Shown: positions 1 through 10,130, counted from the first letter of the stretch. The stretch: DNA of 64,000 bases from Calonectria ilicicola (GCA_020809705.1 CP085835.1:992001-1056000), one strand, 5' to 3'. The notes: generated by a model not told the origin, from the letters alone. Made by a program: numbers and translations.

Positions 1-282
1 TCGAGGTTCACGCAGGTGGATACTGGTTTTACGATGTTGGAGCGTTGGAGGAATTTAGGAGAGTATGCTGCTTGGCCAACGGAGAGACTGAGAAGGGAAC
101 CTTTCCTGCTTGGGGCGCCCGACGTAGCATTACGATTATATGAGTTTGACGATCATGTTTCACGCTTACTTTTCAACACAGACTGTACACAGCCTTGTAT
201 AGTTTTGGCTAGAGACGAAAGTCGAAAAGCCGTAATCTTTGAGAATTATCAACCAATAAATAGTTATTCAGTATTGGACTAA
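1..282 (+). CDS. 3' end of an unrecognised gene (partial)
   Basis: Reading frame 1 is open from the first base of the window to a TAA at 280-282, about 93 codons, so this is probably the last exon of a gene that begins upstream. The first in-frame ATG is at about 34, but the frame is open before it, and a possible acceptor (ttcacgcag) ends at base 15. The peptide is mixed and soluble-looking, with no signal peptide, membrane segment or motif I recognise. The frame could be open by chance, because the following 1.2 kb has no clear gene. I assign no function. Confidence 0.3.
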   Translation, partial: SRFTQVDTGFTMLERWRNLGEYAAWPTERLRREPFLLGAPDVALRLYEFDDHVSRLLFNTDCTQPCIVLARDESRKAVIFENYQPINSYSVLD

Positions 283-1450
283 AGCGCGAACCATCTGGTT
301 TTTGTATTGCTTAGTGGTGCGACTTACTCTTCACCTTGATTAAGTAGGGTATCAGTCAATCGAACGGGTCTCACTACAATGATGAATGAAAACCGGATGA
401 TTGCAATTCTTATAGCAGTGGATTTCTAATAAGAACGAGTGACCGTTTTAACAAAGGCTAACCTTTTCAACATATGCCAACAATTTCATCAGATGCATCA
501 CCCAGGCCATTGATGCGATTGTCCGGTAAATATCCAGCCCCAATCTTCTCAAACAATCTATTTTCTAGCACCGACATCAGAATGAGCTTCCTCCATGATC
601 AAGCCGTGATGCACCTTGCCCTGTGCTGGAACTTTCCTCCTCTCTTTCCCGAAAATGACACACTGAGTAGCTGCAAACCGGAAAGACCCTGGCCGATCAA
701 TAGTGGCCGAATTTGCGGAGACCGTAGTGCCTCAGGCCCTTGAACATACCAATTCGGTGTCTGCAAGCTAGATTAATCGTCCTTGCACGCTGCAATCTCT
801 ACTATTCAGACGTCCTTTCAGCTAATTTCTTTCTTTTGGCGAGTTCAGCTATTAGTACCATCTACCTCAACCTAATGCCGACAGATGGTTATAATGGTTT
901 GCGACGACTTAGCGCGAAACTCGATGTCAATGTTCTTGCCACTCATCCAATTTCCGGCGTGTCATGGTGAGTCTGTCTTCTTCCTTCTGAACTTGATGTC
1001 CAACCACCAACTTATCAATGACAGAGTCTTGGCACTGCAAGTATCGCTGCAGCATTATCGGAGTGAGGGTAACTTTTCGCCTGCATGTTTTGAATGAATA
1101 TTTTGGTTCCGCATGTCTGAATTAGTGGCGAAGGACACTTACTCGGCGTGATTTGGGGAAGGAAAGGAACTCTGGTGCATGATGCCCAAGGTGTTATATC
1201 TCGTCCCACAGTTATTGTTTGCAATTCTCTAGTGATTTTATGATTTGGGTCATATTAAAGCCCTTGCCGTTAACTACAGGGCATTTTATACAATTGCTTC
1301 ATGCCGACAAACGTACATTGTGAGCATTTCTGTCGAACGCAACTCGTCGCGTTGAACAATCACGGTAATCTAGCCGCCTTTTTTTCTCTAGAAGCGCTAT
1401 GTTTATCATGCCTTCAATTCCACGATGCGCGCGAATACACGATTGGGGAC
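283..1450. other. intergenic stretch without a convincing gene
   Basis: Several short overlapping reading frames of 60-90 codons exist on both strands, but none has a domain, a clear start context or an intron structure that joins it to another. The sequence is of normal composition. It probably contains the 3' flank of the partial gene at the left edge and the promoter of the bZIP regulator. Confidence 0.4.
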
Positions 1451-1576
1451 ATGGATCGCCAAGGCCTTCATTGTAGCGAAGGCGCGAATGCGCCCTCGCA
1501 ACCTAAAGGTGAGGCAAATTTAGGCGTGGCTGACTCCATCAGTTCCAGGCCTCTTTCTCAACACCTGCTTGATTGA
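1451..1576 (+). promoter_or_regulatory. possible upstream ORF of the bZIP gene
   Basis: An ATG at 1451 opens a 41-codon frame that ends with TGA at 1574-1576, 25 nt before the chosen ATG (1602) of the bZIP regulator. If transcription starts upstream of 1451, this frame could limit translation of the main frame, as uORFs do for several fungal bZIP factors such as the Gcn4/CpcA class. The transcript start is unknown, so this is a position-based suggestion. Confidence 0.25.
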
Positions 1577-1601
1577 TTTTAGCCATCCCAAAAGCGCGAA
1601 A

Positions 1602-3776
1602 ATGGACACTCTCTCGGAAAGGCCAAGCTCTGTCCGCATTCGTGACAGCCAACGCCGCTCCCGCGCTCGTCACAACGAATATGTCGAGGGGTTGCAGCAA
1701 AAACTCCTGGACTATGAGCGCGGTGGCGTCGAGGCCACCTTGGAAATGCAGCAGGCAGCACGCAATGTCGCTCTTAAAAATTCGCGCTTGCGGATGCTAC
1801 TAGACTGCCACAGCGTCACGATCGAGGAAATCAACAAGTTCCTGCAGGCCTTTCCTGACCAACCCGCCACCGAAGCAGCAAAGGCCACCATCGCCAAAGT
1901 CACTGTAGGTCGACCAGTCACCGCGCTTGTGGGTGCCAAGCGAGAAAACCAATCGTCAGACACCACGTACAGGATTGCAGCAGCGTCCATTCCAGCGGAG
2001 CGTCGACTCCTGACCGCCCTACCTCCTGCAAGCATTCAGCAACACCACAGCGAAGATAAGAGCCACCGTACTATACCTATTGGCAACAATAAGAACAAAA
2101 GAATTCCAAAAGGCCGCCATGAAAATAGTCATCATAATGTCGTCGAAACTTGCTCAGTTGCTATACAAACTGAGAGTGAAGATGTTGGATCGAAGAATGA
2201 CTCTTGCACAGTGTTGAATGATTCCATATCTAACCAATATAAGAATCACACTCCCAGTGTCCGAGAAAAAATCGATCTAACGGAAAAATACCTGTTGGAA
2301 TTGGGGGGTGAGATTGATACCCTTCTTTACAAGTCTCCAGATATCTATAACAAATACCTTGCCGTGGTCAAGGTCTGGACCACTATCGACGAGAGCTACA
2401 TCTCTTCTGGTAATAAAAACACCAATGCGGCGATGTGTGACAGTCTTTTTTCAAAAGTTACACCCGAGGGACCCTCGTTCTTTCCACCAACTTTGATGGC
2501 CTCTCTACGTGCCTTAGGGGAGGCAATTGATGAAATCACATTAGAAGATTCAGGTTCATTCACAAGCTCCACTGACGAATCCGACGGTGGCTTCCATGAC
2601 ATAGCATGGTTGATTCAATCACCCACCAGCGTTGAGAAGTCCTCCGAGCAGGCAATACCAACAGAGGTGCTTTCGAAGTTCTTGTCGGCATATCAAGAGT
2701 GGAGTTTGGAACCGACAGTGAATGGAGACAACGAAACACCCAGTGCCGATGCACCCAACAATAATCCACAAACACCACAATTTGATCCCTTCTCTAGTTC
2801 CATTGTCGAATCAGAAACAGGGCACGGCCAGGGTAAAAATAAAAGGCCTATTAATGAAGACAAAGACGAACGGGATACCATTGTAAAAATAGCCCGACGG
2901 AAAATAGTAGAGGATGATAAAAAGCGCCTAGCTTGCCCATTCCAAAAGCTGTACCCCAGCATCCACACTCAGTGTAGTAGAAGAGGTCGTTCTACTAGCT
3001 TTTATACAATTTCTCACATGAAAGTGCACTTGGTGCGGAAACATATTCGCCAACCATACTACTGCCCCCGTTGCAAAGTCGAATTCTCCAAAACGAAAGA
3101 ATATCATGCACACCTATCCACAGAATTGAAACCCGATTCTTGCCCACCACGCGAGTTTACGGACAAAACTACACTTGACTGGGACGAAGATCTGACAAAA
3201 GCACTCAAAAAAAGAGTAGCTCAAGCTCTGAGCTTAGAGGACCAATGGTATTCTGTCTGGGATATCCTATTCCCTGACACAGCTAGGCCTCTCACATGCA
3301 CAGTTGATGATGATGTTTATCTGCATGGGTTGGATTATCACAACTTCATCATGAATAGAGGGTTAGATATAGCTACAAGAATGGCTCGAGAGCAATATCA
3401 CTCATGTCCCACAGAATCTACAACTATTGAAGCTATTGTCGAGCGTATATTGATTCGAGCGCTACCCGAAACCTTCAGACTCTGGGATAAACAACGTCGG
3501 TCTACTTCATCTGCATCCAGCGCAGCGAATACATCTGTATCAACAAGGGATATAGTTCCAACTGAAGCAGCAGGAAATCTTCAAACTTTTTCTGAATTTC
3601 CACTAGGACAACCTGGAATAGATGGGTGTATCGAAGCTGATCAGCTAGATATATCTCCGTGGTTGGATAGTTCTATTCTTGATATGGGAAACCAGGCTCA
3701 GTCCTCACTGGATTGGGATGAAGAAATGGTTGAATTTGGGGGCAGCGGTGGAGAGTCTAATGTAAACACCAACTAA
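1602..3776 (+). CDS. bZIP and C2H2-type zinc-finger transcription factor (fused domains)
   Basis: This is an uninterrupted frame of 724 codons. I start at the ATG at 1602 (context gcgaaaATGG) because the in-frame extension upstream begins only at a TTG. Residues about 11-70 form a fungal bZIP region: a basic stretch with the core RDSQRRSRARHNEY, then a leucine-zipper-like helix and a LLxxxxVxxxxIxxFL tail. This resembles the large family of ascomycete bZIP proteins whose basic region reads NQRRSRAR. Residues about 444-505 hold a second DNA-binding type module, CPF...C...HMKVHLVRKH...YYCPRC...F...H, followed by an acidic and WY-containing segment. That is the layout of the fungal C2H2-type domain often found in NLR-linked or orphan regulators. 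The middle is acidic, Ser/Thr-rich and probably disordered. The first 430 bp are more GC-rich than the rest, which may mark the fusion point. The nuclear regulatory role is inferred; targets are unknown. Confidence 0.82.
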   Translation: MDTLSERPSSVRIRDSQRRSRARHNEYVEGLQQKLLDYERGGVEATLEMQQAARNVALKNSRLRMLLDCHSVTIEEINKFLQAFPDQPATEAAKATIAKVTVGRPVTALVGAKRENQSSDTTYRIAAASIPAERRLLTALPPASIQQHHSEDKSHRTIPIGNNKNKRIPKGRHENSHHNVVETCSVAIQTESEDVGSKNDSCTVLNDSISNQYKNHTPSVREKIDLTEKYLLELGGEIDTLLYKSPDIYNKYLAVVKVWTTIDESYISSGNKNTNAAMCDSLFSKVTPEGPSFFPPTLMASLRALGEAIDEITLEDSGSFTSSTDESDGGFHDIAWLIQSPTSVEKSSEQAIPTEVLSKFLSAYQEWSLEPTVNGDNETPSADAPNNNPQTPQFDPFSSSIVESETGHGQGKNKRPINEDKDERDTIVKIARRKIVEDDKKRLACPFQKLYPSIHTQCSRRGRSTSFYTISHMKVHLVRKHIRQPYYCPRCKVEFSKTKEYHAHLSTELKPDSCPPREFTDKTTLDWDEDLTKALKKRVAQALSLEDQWYSVWDILFPDTARPLTCTVDDDVYLHGLDYHNFIMNRGLDIATRMAREQYHSCPTESTTIEAIVERILIRALPETFRLWDKQRRSTSSASSAANTSVSTRDIVPTEAAGNLQTFSEFPLGQPGIDGCIEADQLDISPWLDSSILDMGNQAQSSLDWDEEMVEFGGSGGESNVNTN

Positions 3777-4469
3777 TATCGAACATAACAAATAGGACGG
3801 TGTGACCTCGAGACCTCCCTTCTTTGTTTCTTTCTTCGTGATGATGTTGGGGTGTAAATGGAGATATTTGAGAGCGTGGATAAGGATCATTGTATCTCCC
3901 ATCCTTTTTTCTCAAGTACAGAAAACACGGTTTATTTTAGAGAGGTTCACCTATTAAGAATGTTCATGACGGTAGTCATCCACATCTTCTACCGCTTCTA
4001 CCATTTTATAAACAATATTGAAGTTATAGCCTTATTTTCCCTGGGACGGAAATGAACCTTCGTCAATATTTGAAAGAAGTTGCCAACCCGTCACCAAGCG
4101 AAAGTTTTGAAACGTGAGGCAAAATACCCAATTCATTCACATATTGTCCTCCAGAAATATGCCTATAATATGCAAACACGGTTATAAGTGCGTCCTGTGA
4201 CATCTGGGCTCTTGGTTGCGTCTATCTGGAGTTTATAACATGGTGGCTTGGTGGTTGGGAATCCGTGAAGGAATTTGCAACGAGGCGGCTGACTCCGGTC
4301 CCCCATAGCGTGATTCCCAGGTTGAAATCGGACAACTTTTTTACAATACTTGAAGTGACTCAACCAGTAGAAGAAAATGTCGCTCTTAAACCAGCCGTTT
4401 CACAGGTAAGTTCAAGTCTGTACCACCATCGCTCGAGACCAATCTAATATTTCTCCTCTTGGATAGCAC
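3777..4469. other. 3' flank and intergenic DNA
   Basis: This stretch follows the bZIP gene and contains AT-rich 3'-UTR-like sequence. A frame on + stays open from about 4169 to a plausible donor (CAG|gtaagt at about 4415), and an acceptor (ttggatag) ends at 4467. Joining them would continue into the small frame that ends at 4667, but no ATG is available in the upstream exon, so a complete gene cannot be built. Confidence 0.35.
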
Positions 4470-4667
4470 ATGGAAGATATATATAGACGCGATGATTGTC
4501 TCAAACCAGCTAAATTATTTTTGGAATTAATTCAGGGTGGCATGTTACATATTGAGCAGGCTTTAGAAGGGGGCAGGAAAGACGGTCGAAAAAGCGCCAA
4601 AACTATTGTTGCGGAGCTCAACACGATCCTAGCCAACCATTTCGAAGAACACCTAAATCCAACATAA
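4470..4667 (+). CDS. small hypothetical ORF or relic exon
   Basis: This is a 65-codon frame from ATG 4470 to TAA 4665-4667. It lies directly after a good acceptor, and the upstream in-frame segment (about 4169-4415) ends at a consensus donor, so it may be the last exon of a truncated gene. The predicted peptide is helical and charged, with an ELIQGG...HIEQAL...VAELNTILANHFEEHL character. That is loosely like the C-terminal helices of fungal Zn2Cys6 regulators, but this is only a resemblance and no zinc cluster is present nearby. It could also be noise. Confidence 0.2.
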   Translation: MEDIYRRDDCLKPAKLFLELIQGGMLHIEQALEGGRKDGRKSAKTIVAELNTILANHFEEHLNPT

Positions 4668-4717
4668 TATAATGTATTTAATTATCCGGGGTATCATAAG
4701 AAGGATATTTCCTCTGT

Positions 4718-5905
4718 CTATGGAGCAGCCGCTGCAAATAACTTCCAACCTGCAGTTTCACACCGCAGATATCCCATCAAATCAGTTCCGCCGTTGCCTC
4801 CATTCATGTACTTTTCATCAAATGAGGCATTCTGCCAGATAGCAAAGGCGGGCGCAGCTAGAAAAAGACCCGCAAAAGCGCCCATTGCTACGTCAGCTAT
4901 GTAGCCCGCCCAGTGCCACTGCGACGCGCTGATTCTCCCACCATCTCGCACAGGAAGCACCAACAAGCTGCCGTACATCCAGGCGAGGGAAAATATAGGA
5001 TAGAGGGCGAACAATGGCCACGGAAAGCTGCTGGCGCCAAAAACAGAGTCGACAGAGTCCTTGTATACGCCCACGGCACCGCTGATGAGCAAGACGGCGC
5101 TGAGAATGGCCTGGGCAATGCAGCTGATGGCGTTGGTGAGGTTAAAAGCGTACTTGGCCCAGGCTGCACCGCCGAGCTTTCGCGACAGTGCGTCTCCATA
5201 TCGGGTCTTGCAGTCGATGGACAAGGGGAGTCCAGATACGGCGACGGACAGGCCCTTGACAATCTTTGCGACGCTGGCAGTGTCGTCGGACATGTGAGCC
5301 ATGATCCAGAGAATTTGCGACACGGGCGCATAGAGGGCGCCGTAGACCCAGCCAAACCAGCCCAGAACCGTCACCTCGCGAGTTAGTGGCGCCCAAGGGT
5401 TGATGCGACGGCGCCGTCCATCTTTGACCCACTGTTGCTGCACCGACTGAGAAAAGCCTCTGCGAGCTCGGATAAAGTCTCTCGAAGGCCAAACGACGCT
5501 GAACAGAGAGAATTTTCCCAGTCCGGCGCGAGAAAAGGGCTGCTGTCCTGTGAGAGGCGCCGATGCCTCGTCTTGGCCGTGATCGTGACGGGAATACGCC
5601 GGGGGTTGCGCTGTGGGCCCAGGCTGGCCGTCCTCGCCGCGCATCATCTCAAACCCTCCACCGCCATTATCTCTCTTTGGTGTGCCGTGGTTCTCGTCTT
5701 CGGGCACCCAGGAATTTGTCGCGCTGCGATAAAACATGTACAAGCCCGTGATCAATACGCGGAAAAATGCAAACCACGCTATCCATCCCGTCATGAACGC
5801 CACAAAGAAACCTGAAGACAGGCCGTTAATAACGGAGCCCACAAAGGCTGAGAGCATAGCGCTGAACGCGCTCCCTGAAGCCGACAATTTGCAGCTAGAC
5901 GACAT
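4718..5905 (-). CDS. multispanning membrane protein of unknown function
   Basis: This is a single-exon 395-residue protein starting at the ATG complementary to 5903-5905 and ending at TAG 4718-4720. Hydrophobic segments lie near residues 15-58 (two helices, FVAFMTGWIAWFAFF core) and in four further stretches in the C-terminal half (VTVLGWFGWVYGALY, CIAQAILSAVLLISGAV, FPWPLFALYPIFSLAW and IADVAMGAFAGLFLAAPAFAIW). This gives about six spans. Between the first pair and the rest is a ~110-residue hydrophilic loop rich in Gly, Pro and acidic residues, followed by a very basic patch (DGRRRRINPW) that should face the cytoplasm. I recognise no catalytic or transport motif. It is divergent from the esterase gene on its right. 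A TATA-like palindrome (ccttataagg) lies about 70 bp upstream of the ATG. Confidence 0.78.
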   Translation of the reverse strand: MSSSCKLSASGSAFSAMLSAFVGSVINGLSSGFFVAFMTGWIAWFAFFRVLITGLYMFYRSATNSWVPEDENHGTPKRDNGGGGFEMMRGEDGQPGPTAQPPAYSRHDHGQDEASAPLTGQQPFSRAGLGKFSLFSVVWPSRDFIRARRGFSQSVQQQWVKDGRRRRINPWAPLTREVTVLGWFGWVYGALYAPVSQILWIMAHMSDDTASVAKIVKGLSVAVSGLPLSIDCKTRYGDALSRKLGGAAWAKYAFNLTNAISCIAQAILSAVLLISGAVGVYKDSVDSVFGASSFPWPLFALYPIFSLAWMYGSLLVLPVRDGGRISASQWHWAGYIADVAMGAFAGLFLAAPAFAIWQNASFDEKYMNGGNGGTDLMGYLRCETAGWKLFAAAAP

Positions 5906-6763
5906 GTTGTTAAAATGATTTGCTTGTCGAGGGCAGATCGATCAGATGAAGGAGATAATTATTGCACATTGCAGCCTTATAAGGCGGGGCACTTAGCCGT
6001 TTCATGTTCTCAGCTTAGACGACGAAATTAGCATTTATTCATCCATCGCGCATGGCGCAGCACAGTTTCGCTGGCTGACGATGGGGCTGAGCTAGGCGCT
6101 TGGGCGACGATCTTGCAGAACCTGTGACGTAGGATGATGGCATTCAGAGTGGCCATCATTCCAGCCCCCAACCTGGTTGACAATGGTAATGTGATCTGAA
6201 TGATACGCGTACTGGTTAGGCAGACAGCATAACTGCTGGGAATACAGAGAGTGTTGATGATTTACTCTCGATTAGGTAATCTTGATGCCCGCCCACTTGA
6301 TGCCCACCTGATGCCCACTTGGTGATCCCCTCGATCATCTTGTGGGGTCCATGTGCTGCTTGAATCCTACCCTTCTTGTTACATTGGTTCCATTTGCAAC
6401 CACTCAATCAAGGGGCGAAAATTGAGAATATAGTTTCAGGACCCATGCTTTTTATTAATATACGAAAATATTCCGATATTCCTCCCCATCTTCACCACAA
6501 ACGTGTCTTCAACATCTTGAACCCAACGATAACTGCATTAGATTAGACAAATCTTGGCCATGAACAAGGATTCTCAGCTCAGAGGGTCCCAGCCCTAGCT
6601 AGGATGGCACAGCAGCTGAGCTGAGCACAGACAGAAAGAGATGGGTTGGCGGAAAAAATCGACATCCGCAGCAGACTGAGGTGTTTTGTTGATCTCCATC
6701 GATCGCCACCGATCGCAACCCAAAGTGCAGTGCAACGGTTGGCTGTGTTAGAGTTTAGCTACC
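5906..6763. promoter_or_regulatory. divergent promoter region
   Basis: This 858 bp gap separates the minus-strand membrane protein from the plus-strand esterase and must hold both promoters. It has no supported gene. A TATA-like cttataagg lies at about 5975 for the leftward gene, and a small direct repeat cluster lies at 6281-6325. Confidence 0.5.
6281..6325. repeat. short imperfect direct repeats (TTGATGCCC units)
   Basis: Three imperfect copies of a TGATGCCC(G)CCAC-like unit follow each other without spacers in the gap between two divergent genes. The unit could be a transcription-factor site cluster or simple slippage; the sequence alone does not decide. Confidence 0.45.
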
Positions 6764-8534
6764 ATGGGGCTCGCCAATCACCTTACAACCGCTATAAGCC
6801 TTGCGCTTCTGTGCGCCACCCCTGCAGCCACATCTCGACACCCGGACCTGGCCGCCCCCTGTGCTGTCATCCCGCAGGGGACTGTCGAGGGATTCCGAGA
6901 TGCATCCAACTGTTCCGTCTTTCTCGGCATTCCCTTTGCTGCGACAACTGGTGGAAAGAATAGGTAAGTAACTCAATAGTAGACCGTCAATCCATTAACC
7001 TCTACTGACCTCTCCTCTGCGCAGATGGCGTCCACCCCAACCTGTCCCCAAGGCAAAGTCAACCATCAATGCGACCTCCTACGGCCCAACATGTCCCCAG
7101 GCCATCTCAAGCACCCTTTACAGTCAGCAGGATGAGGATTGTCTGAATCTCAACATCTGGGCGCCTTCCAATGGATCTAATCTCCCCGTCTTCGTTTACA
7201 TGTACGGCGGTGCCATGGTCACAGGTTCAAGCAGCAACCCGCAACTCCAAGGCTCCAACTTTGCCCGCAACGGAGTCATCTACGTCAACTTCAACACACG
7301 TGAGAGCATCTTTGCCTCTCCTTACTCCGCCGAGCTGAAGGCAGCCCATCCCAAGCAGTCGCAAAACTTTGGCATCCTCGATGTCGAAAAGGCTCTGGAC
7401 TGGGTCCATGACAATATCAAGGGTCAGCATCTCACTGTTTTCTCGCATGCATAGGTATCATTACTAATATCGCCTCAGCATTTGGTGGAAACCCTGACCA
7501 CATCGTCTTCGGTGGCCACTCTTCCGGTGCCGTCCAAGTTGACCACTACCTCTGGAATCACCCAAAGACCTGGCTCAAGGGTGCCGTCGAAATGAGCGCA
7601 AACGCTGAGTCAGGCCCAGCCTATGCTCCCCTCAACGAGGCTCTTGATATTGTTGCCGCTGAGGTCAACTGCACGACTGGCAAGGGCCAAATTGACTGTC
7701 TTCGCGATGTAGACGTCTACGCCTTCCAGACGACAAATTTCAATTCGACCTTCAACACCTGGTTCTCTCCCGCCATCGACAACATCACCCGCCACGCTGA
7801 CTACGCCGCACGCTTCGCAAGTGGCAAATACGCCTCTCACGTCCCGCTACTGACAGGAACCTCCAACGGTGAGGGCACCATTTTCGGCCTCGTCTACTCA
7901 GCAGAAAATACCAACTTTTCGCAATGGATCAACACCTTTGATGCGGACTCGGCGCACATCCCAGATAAGCTACTGCTGCAGAGCTACAACGCTTCCAGCT
8001 ACGCCTCCGAGTCCCTTCGCAGTGGTGATCAGTACGGCGATGCCCGATTCCAATGTCCCGTTGATTACTTGCTTGACATGCGAAGCACGAAACAAGATAC
8101 CTGGGTCTACCGATTCTTTGGTGCCTATGACAACGTTGTGGGCGTTGCTAACACCGCGCCTACGCACGGTACCGAGGTGCCCTTCTTCCACGGCGGCAAC
8201 GAATGCTTCAGCGCTCTCACAAATGTTACTTCGGCGGAGCAGGCACTGGCAGATTCTATCCACGGTTGGTTCGTCAAGTGGATCAAGAACCCTGCAGCCG
8301 GGCCCGGTTGGAACAAGGTCTCGTCCAAGTCAAAGGAGTTGGTGAAGCTGGGAGTCCCTGGCGACGAGCTATCATTGATCAAGGGATCCAGAACTGACTA
8401 CAACTCTCGGTGCCAAAAAGTAAACAGTCCTACATTTTTATTGATTCGAGACATGCGCTAACATGCTTTAGGTTTATAATCCCTTGATGCCGAAATACCC
8501 TGTAGTGCAATCGGTGGATTATTCATCTAACTAG
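6764..8534 (+). CDS. secreted type-B carboxylesterase/lipase
   Basis: Alpha/beta-hydrolase of the type-B carboxylesterase family, which hydrolyses carboxylic esters. I join four exons: 6764-6963, 7025-7422, 7479-8419 and 8472-8534, giving 533 residues. The introns are GT-AG, with branch-like ttactaat in the second and gctaac in the third. The N-terminus (about 23 residues, TTAISLALLCATPAAT core) looks like a signal peptide. Family landmarks are present: EDCLNLNIW, an oxyanion-type YGGAM, the nucleophile elbow GHSSG with Ser214, the acid in SNGEGTIFG (Glu331) and the base in THGTEVPF (His429). The triad is therefore intact. The last intron is my choice; without it the frame would end at 8461 with a shorter, different tail. 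The segment FNTRESIFA replaces the usual NYRLG..GF-type strand, as in other fungal members. Its 3' end converges on the metalloprotease gene 180 bp away. Substrate unknown. Confidence 0.87.
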
Positions 8535-8714
8535 GTGACATGTGCAAATTGCATCACCAGTATAAATCGTTGCCTACTATGCACAATGCACAACAGTCTG
8601 AGATATGATTATTGAAGACAACCCATGTACATTTCTATGATTATAATAACTATTTCAATGCTACATTTACTCATGCCCCATCTATACTCTCTACATCTTT
8701 AAACATTACGTCCC

Positions 8715-10130
8715 TCACGAATAGTTAACCTGAATCTTGTAGTTGCCTCCAGTCTGTGACAACAACTTGACCGTGACGCCCCATCCTGGAACCGTGTACT
8801 GGCTGGCTCCTCGGGTCAGCGACAATGTACCGCCACTCAGCTCATCACCATCACATCCGCCTGATCCAGGGTTGGCATCCTGAACGCGAATGGGGCCCTC
8901 TCCAGTCCCCAGCGTCGTGTCAATGGTATACAGCAACACACCAGGAGCGCAAACAGTCTTGTCAATACCTGTAGCCGTGCGAGCCTCTGCAACCAAAGCC
9001 GCCGTCTGGCTTGTTGCAATAACAACCGCCTTGGTGCCGCTGCTGGATGACTCAAGCGGAACCAGGGTGTGCTCGGTTGTTCCGCGTGTGGAAACGCAGT
9101 CGATGTTGCTGTCAGAAATCCAACCGAGACGCCACTGATCCCAGGCGAAGTAATCTGGTCCCTGACCGCTGATAAGACCCATGATGCTCCATTGGCCCAC
9201 GTAGTATTCGGTTGGCAAGCCGCCGGCATACGGGTAGTAATCGGGCAGGCACATGGCATGGCCGGTTTCATGGTTCAGCGCCAGGTATCCCCAGGTCTCG
9301 AAGGGATCGTCGCCAAATGTCACGGTCCTGGTGGCCACAAAAACATTATCTCTCGTGTATATAGGCCCATTGTAGGTCATCGAACGTGTCATGTACAAAG
9401 CTGCATTGCGGGTGGGCACCACGTAGAGTACATCAGTCTCTGCCGGAGGCGGGCGAGCACCGTTGCCCGTGTACGCCTGCAGAGCGTCCTGGATGTAAGC
9501 TTGATGCTGTTCCGAGGTAAAACCAGAATCCCACTGATATGACTGGGCTGATTTCGGCATGCGGTAATACTGCGAGACGTCGGCGTTGACATCAAGCGTG
9601 AGGTGGCCGTTGCTGGCCGTCTTGTACCAGTTGATGGCATCGGGCACAAAGAAGTCGCGGAGGCTGGACGGTGGCTGATCTGCCGGCGCCACTGCGTCGG
9701 AGAAGTCGACAAAGATCATGGTGCTCCGGAGTGTCCCCGTGCTGGGGGCACAGCCGGTGTTGAAATTGAAGCCGACACTGAGGAATGCATTGCTGACAGG
9801 CAGCTTGCAGCTTGCAACAGATGTACTACTGCTAGTGGGGGAAGCGGTGCTGGTGTGGGAAGAGGATGTTTTGGTTCCTGTCGAGATGGTGCTGGGCTTC
9901 GAAGAGACGGTGCTGGTCTTGGTGTGAGTACTGGTAGTAGAGTGGGTGCTGGTCTTGGAATGAGTGCTGGTCCCTGAATGGATGCTGGTGCTAGAATGGA
10001 TGCTCGTCCCTGAATGGCTGGTGGTCTTGCTAGTGTGTAATGTTGTCAACGTTGTTCCGGGCTTACAAACGGTGCCCGCAACGGACGCCGCATGCAAGAG
10101 GAGCGAGATCAAAACTGCGCGTCCAAACAT
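8715..10130 (-). CDS. secreted M6-like metalloprotease with Ser/Thr-rich stalk
   Basis: This is a single-exon protein of 471 residues; the ATG is complementary to 10128-10130. Residues 1-19 form a signal peptide (VLISLLLHAASVAG core). Residues about 28-106 are a Ser/Thr/His repeat region (TSTHSKTSTHS type) expected to be heavily O-glycosylated. A protease domain follows: IFVDFSD near 140, the zinc site HETGH at 287-291 followed by AMCLPDYY, then SIMG and a WDQWRLGW motif near 330-337. The HExxH, LPD-Y, SIMG and LGW order is that of the M6 immune-inhibitor-A-like metalloprotease family. The C-terminal third is beta-rich with no obvious anchor, so the enzyme is probably released outside the cell or held in the wall. 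Targets are unknown. Start and stop are unambiguous; the family name rests on motif order. Confidence 0.84.
   Translation of the reverse strand: MFGRAVLISLLLHAASVAGTVCKPGTTLTTLHTSKTTSHSGTSIHSSTSIHSGTSTHSKTSTHSTTSTHTKTSTVSSKPSTISTGTKTSSSHTSTASPTSSSTSVASCKLPVSNAFLSVGFNFNTGCAPSTGTLRSTMIFVDFSDAVAPADQPPSSLRDFFVPDAINWYKTASNGHLTLDVNADVSQYYRMPKSAQSYQWDSGFTSEQHQAYIQDALQAYTGNGARPPPAETDVLYVVPTRNAALYMTRSMTYNGPIYTRDNVFVATRTVTFGDDPFETWGYLALNHETGHAMCLPDYYPYAGGLPTEYYVGQWSIMGLISGQGPDYFAWDQWRLGWISDSNIDCVSTRGTTEHTLVPLESSSSGTKAVVIATSQTAALVAEARTATGIDKTVCAPGVLLYTIDTTLGTGEGPIRVQDANPGSGGCDGDELSGGTLSLTRGASQYTVPGWGVTVKLLSQTGGNYKIQVNYS
9816..10034 (-). repeat. coding minisatellite for Ser/Thr/His stalk
   Basis: Within the metalloprotease gene, imperfect short repeats encode alternating T-S-T-H-S units (about residues 33-105). 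Such arrays expand and contract easily and set the length of the glycosylated stalk. The repeats keep the reading frame. Confidence 0.7.

Noticed and set aside
474..743. 89-codon frame with several prolines on +, and similar frames to 1224
   Set aside because: No domain, no splice partners, and overlapping frames of equal length on both strands.
8420..8461. Unspliced end of the esterase at 8461
   Set aside because: A consensus-like intron 8420-8471 with a gctaac branch gives a better-looking C-terminal exon ending at 8534. The unspliced tail is kept only as an alternative.
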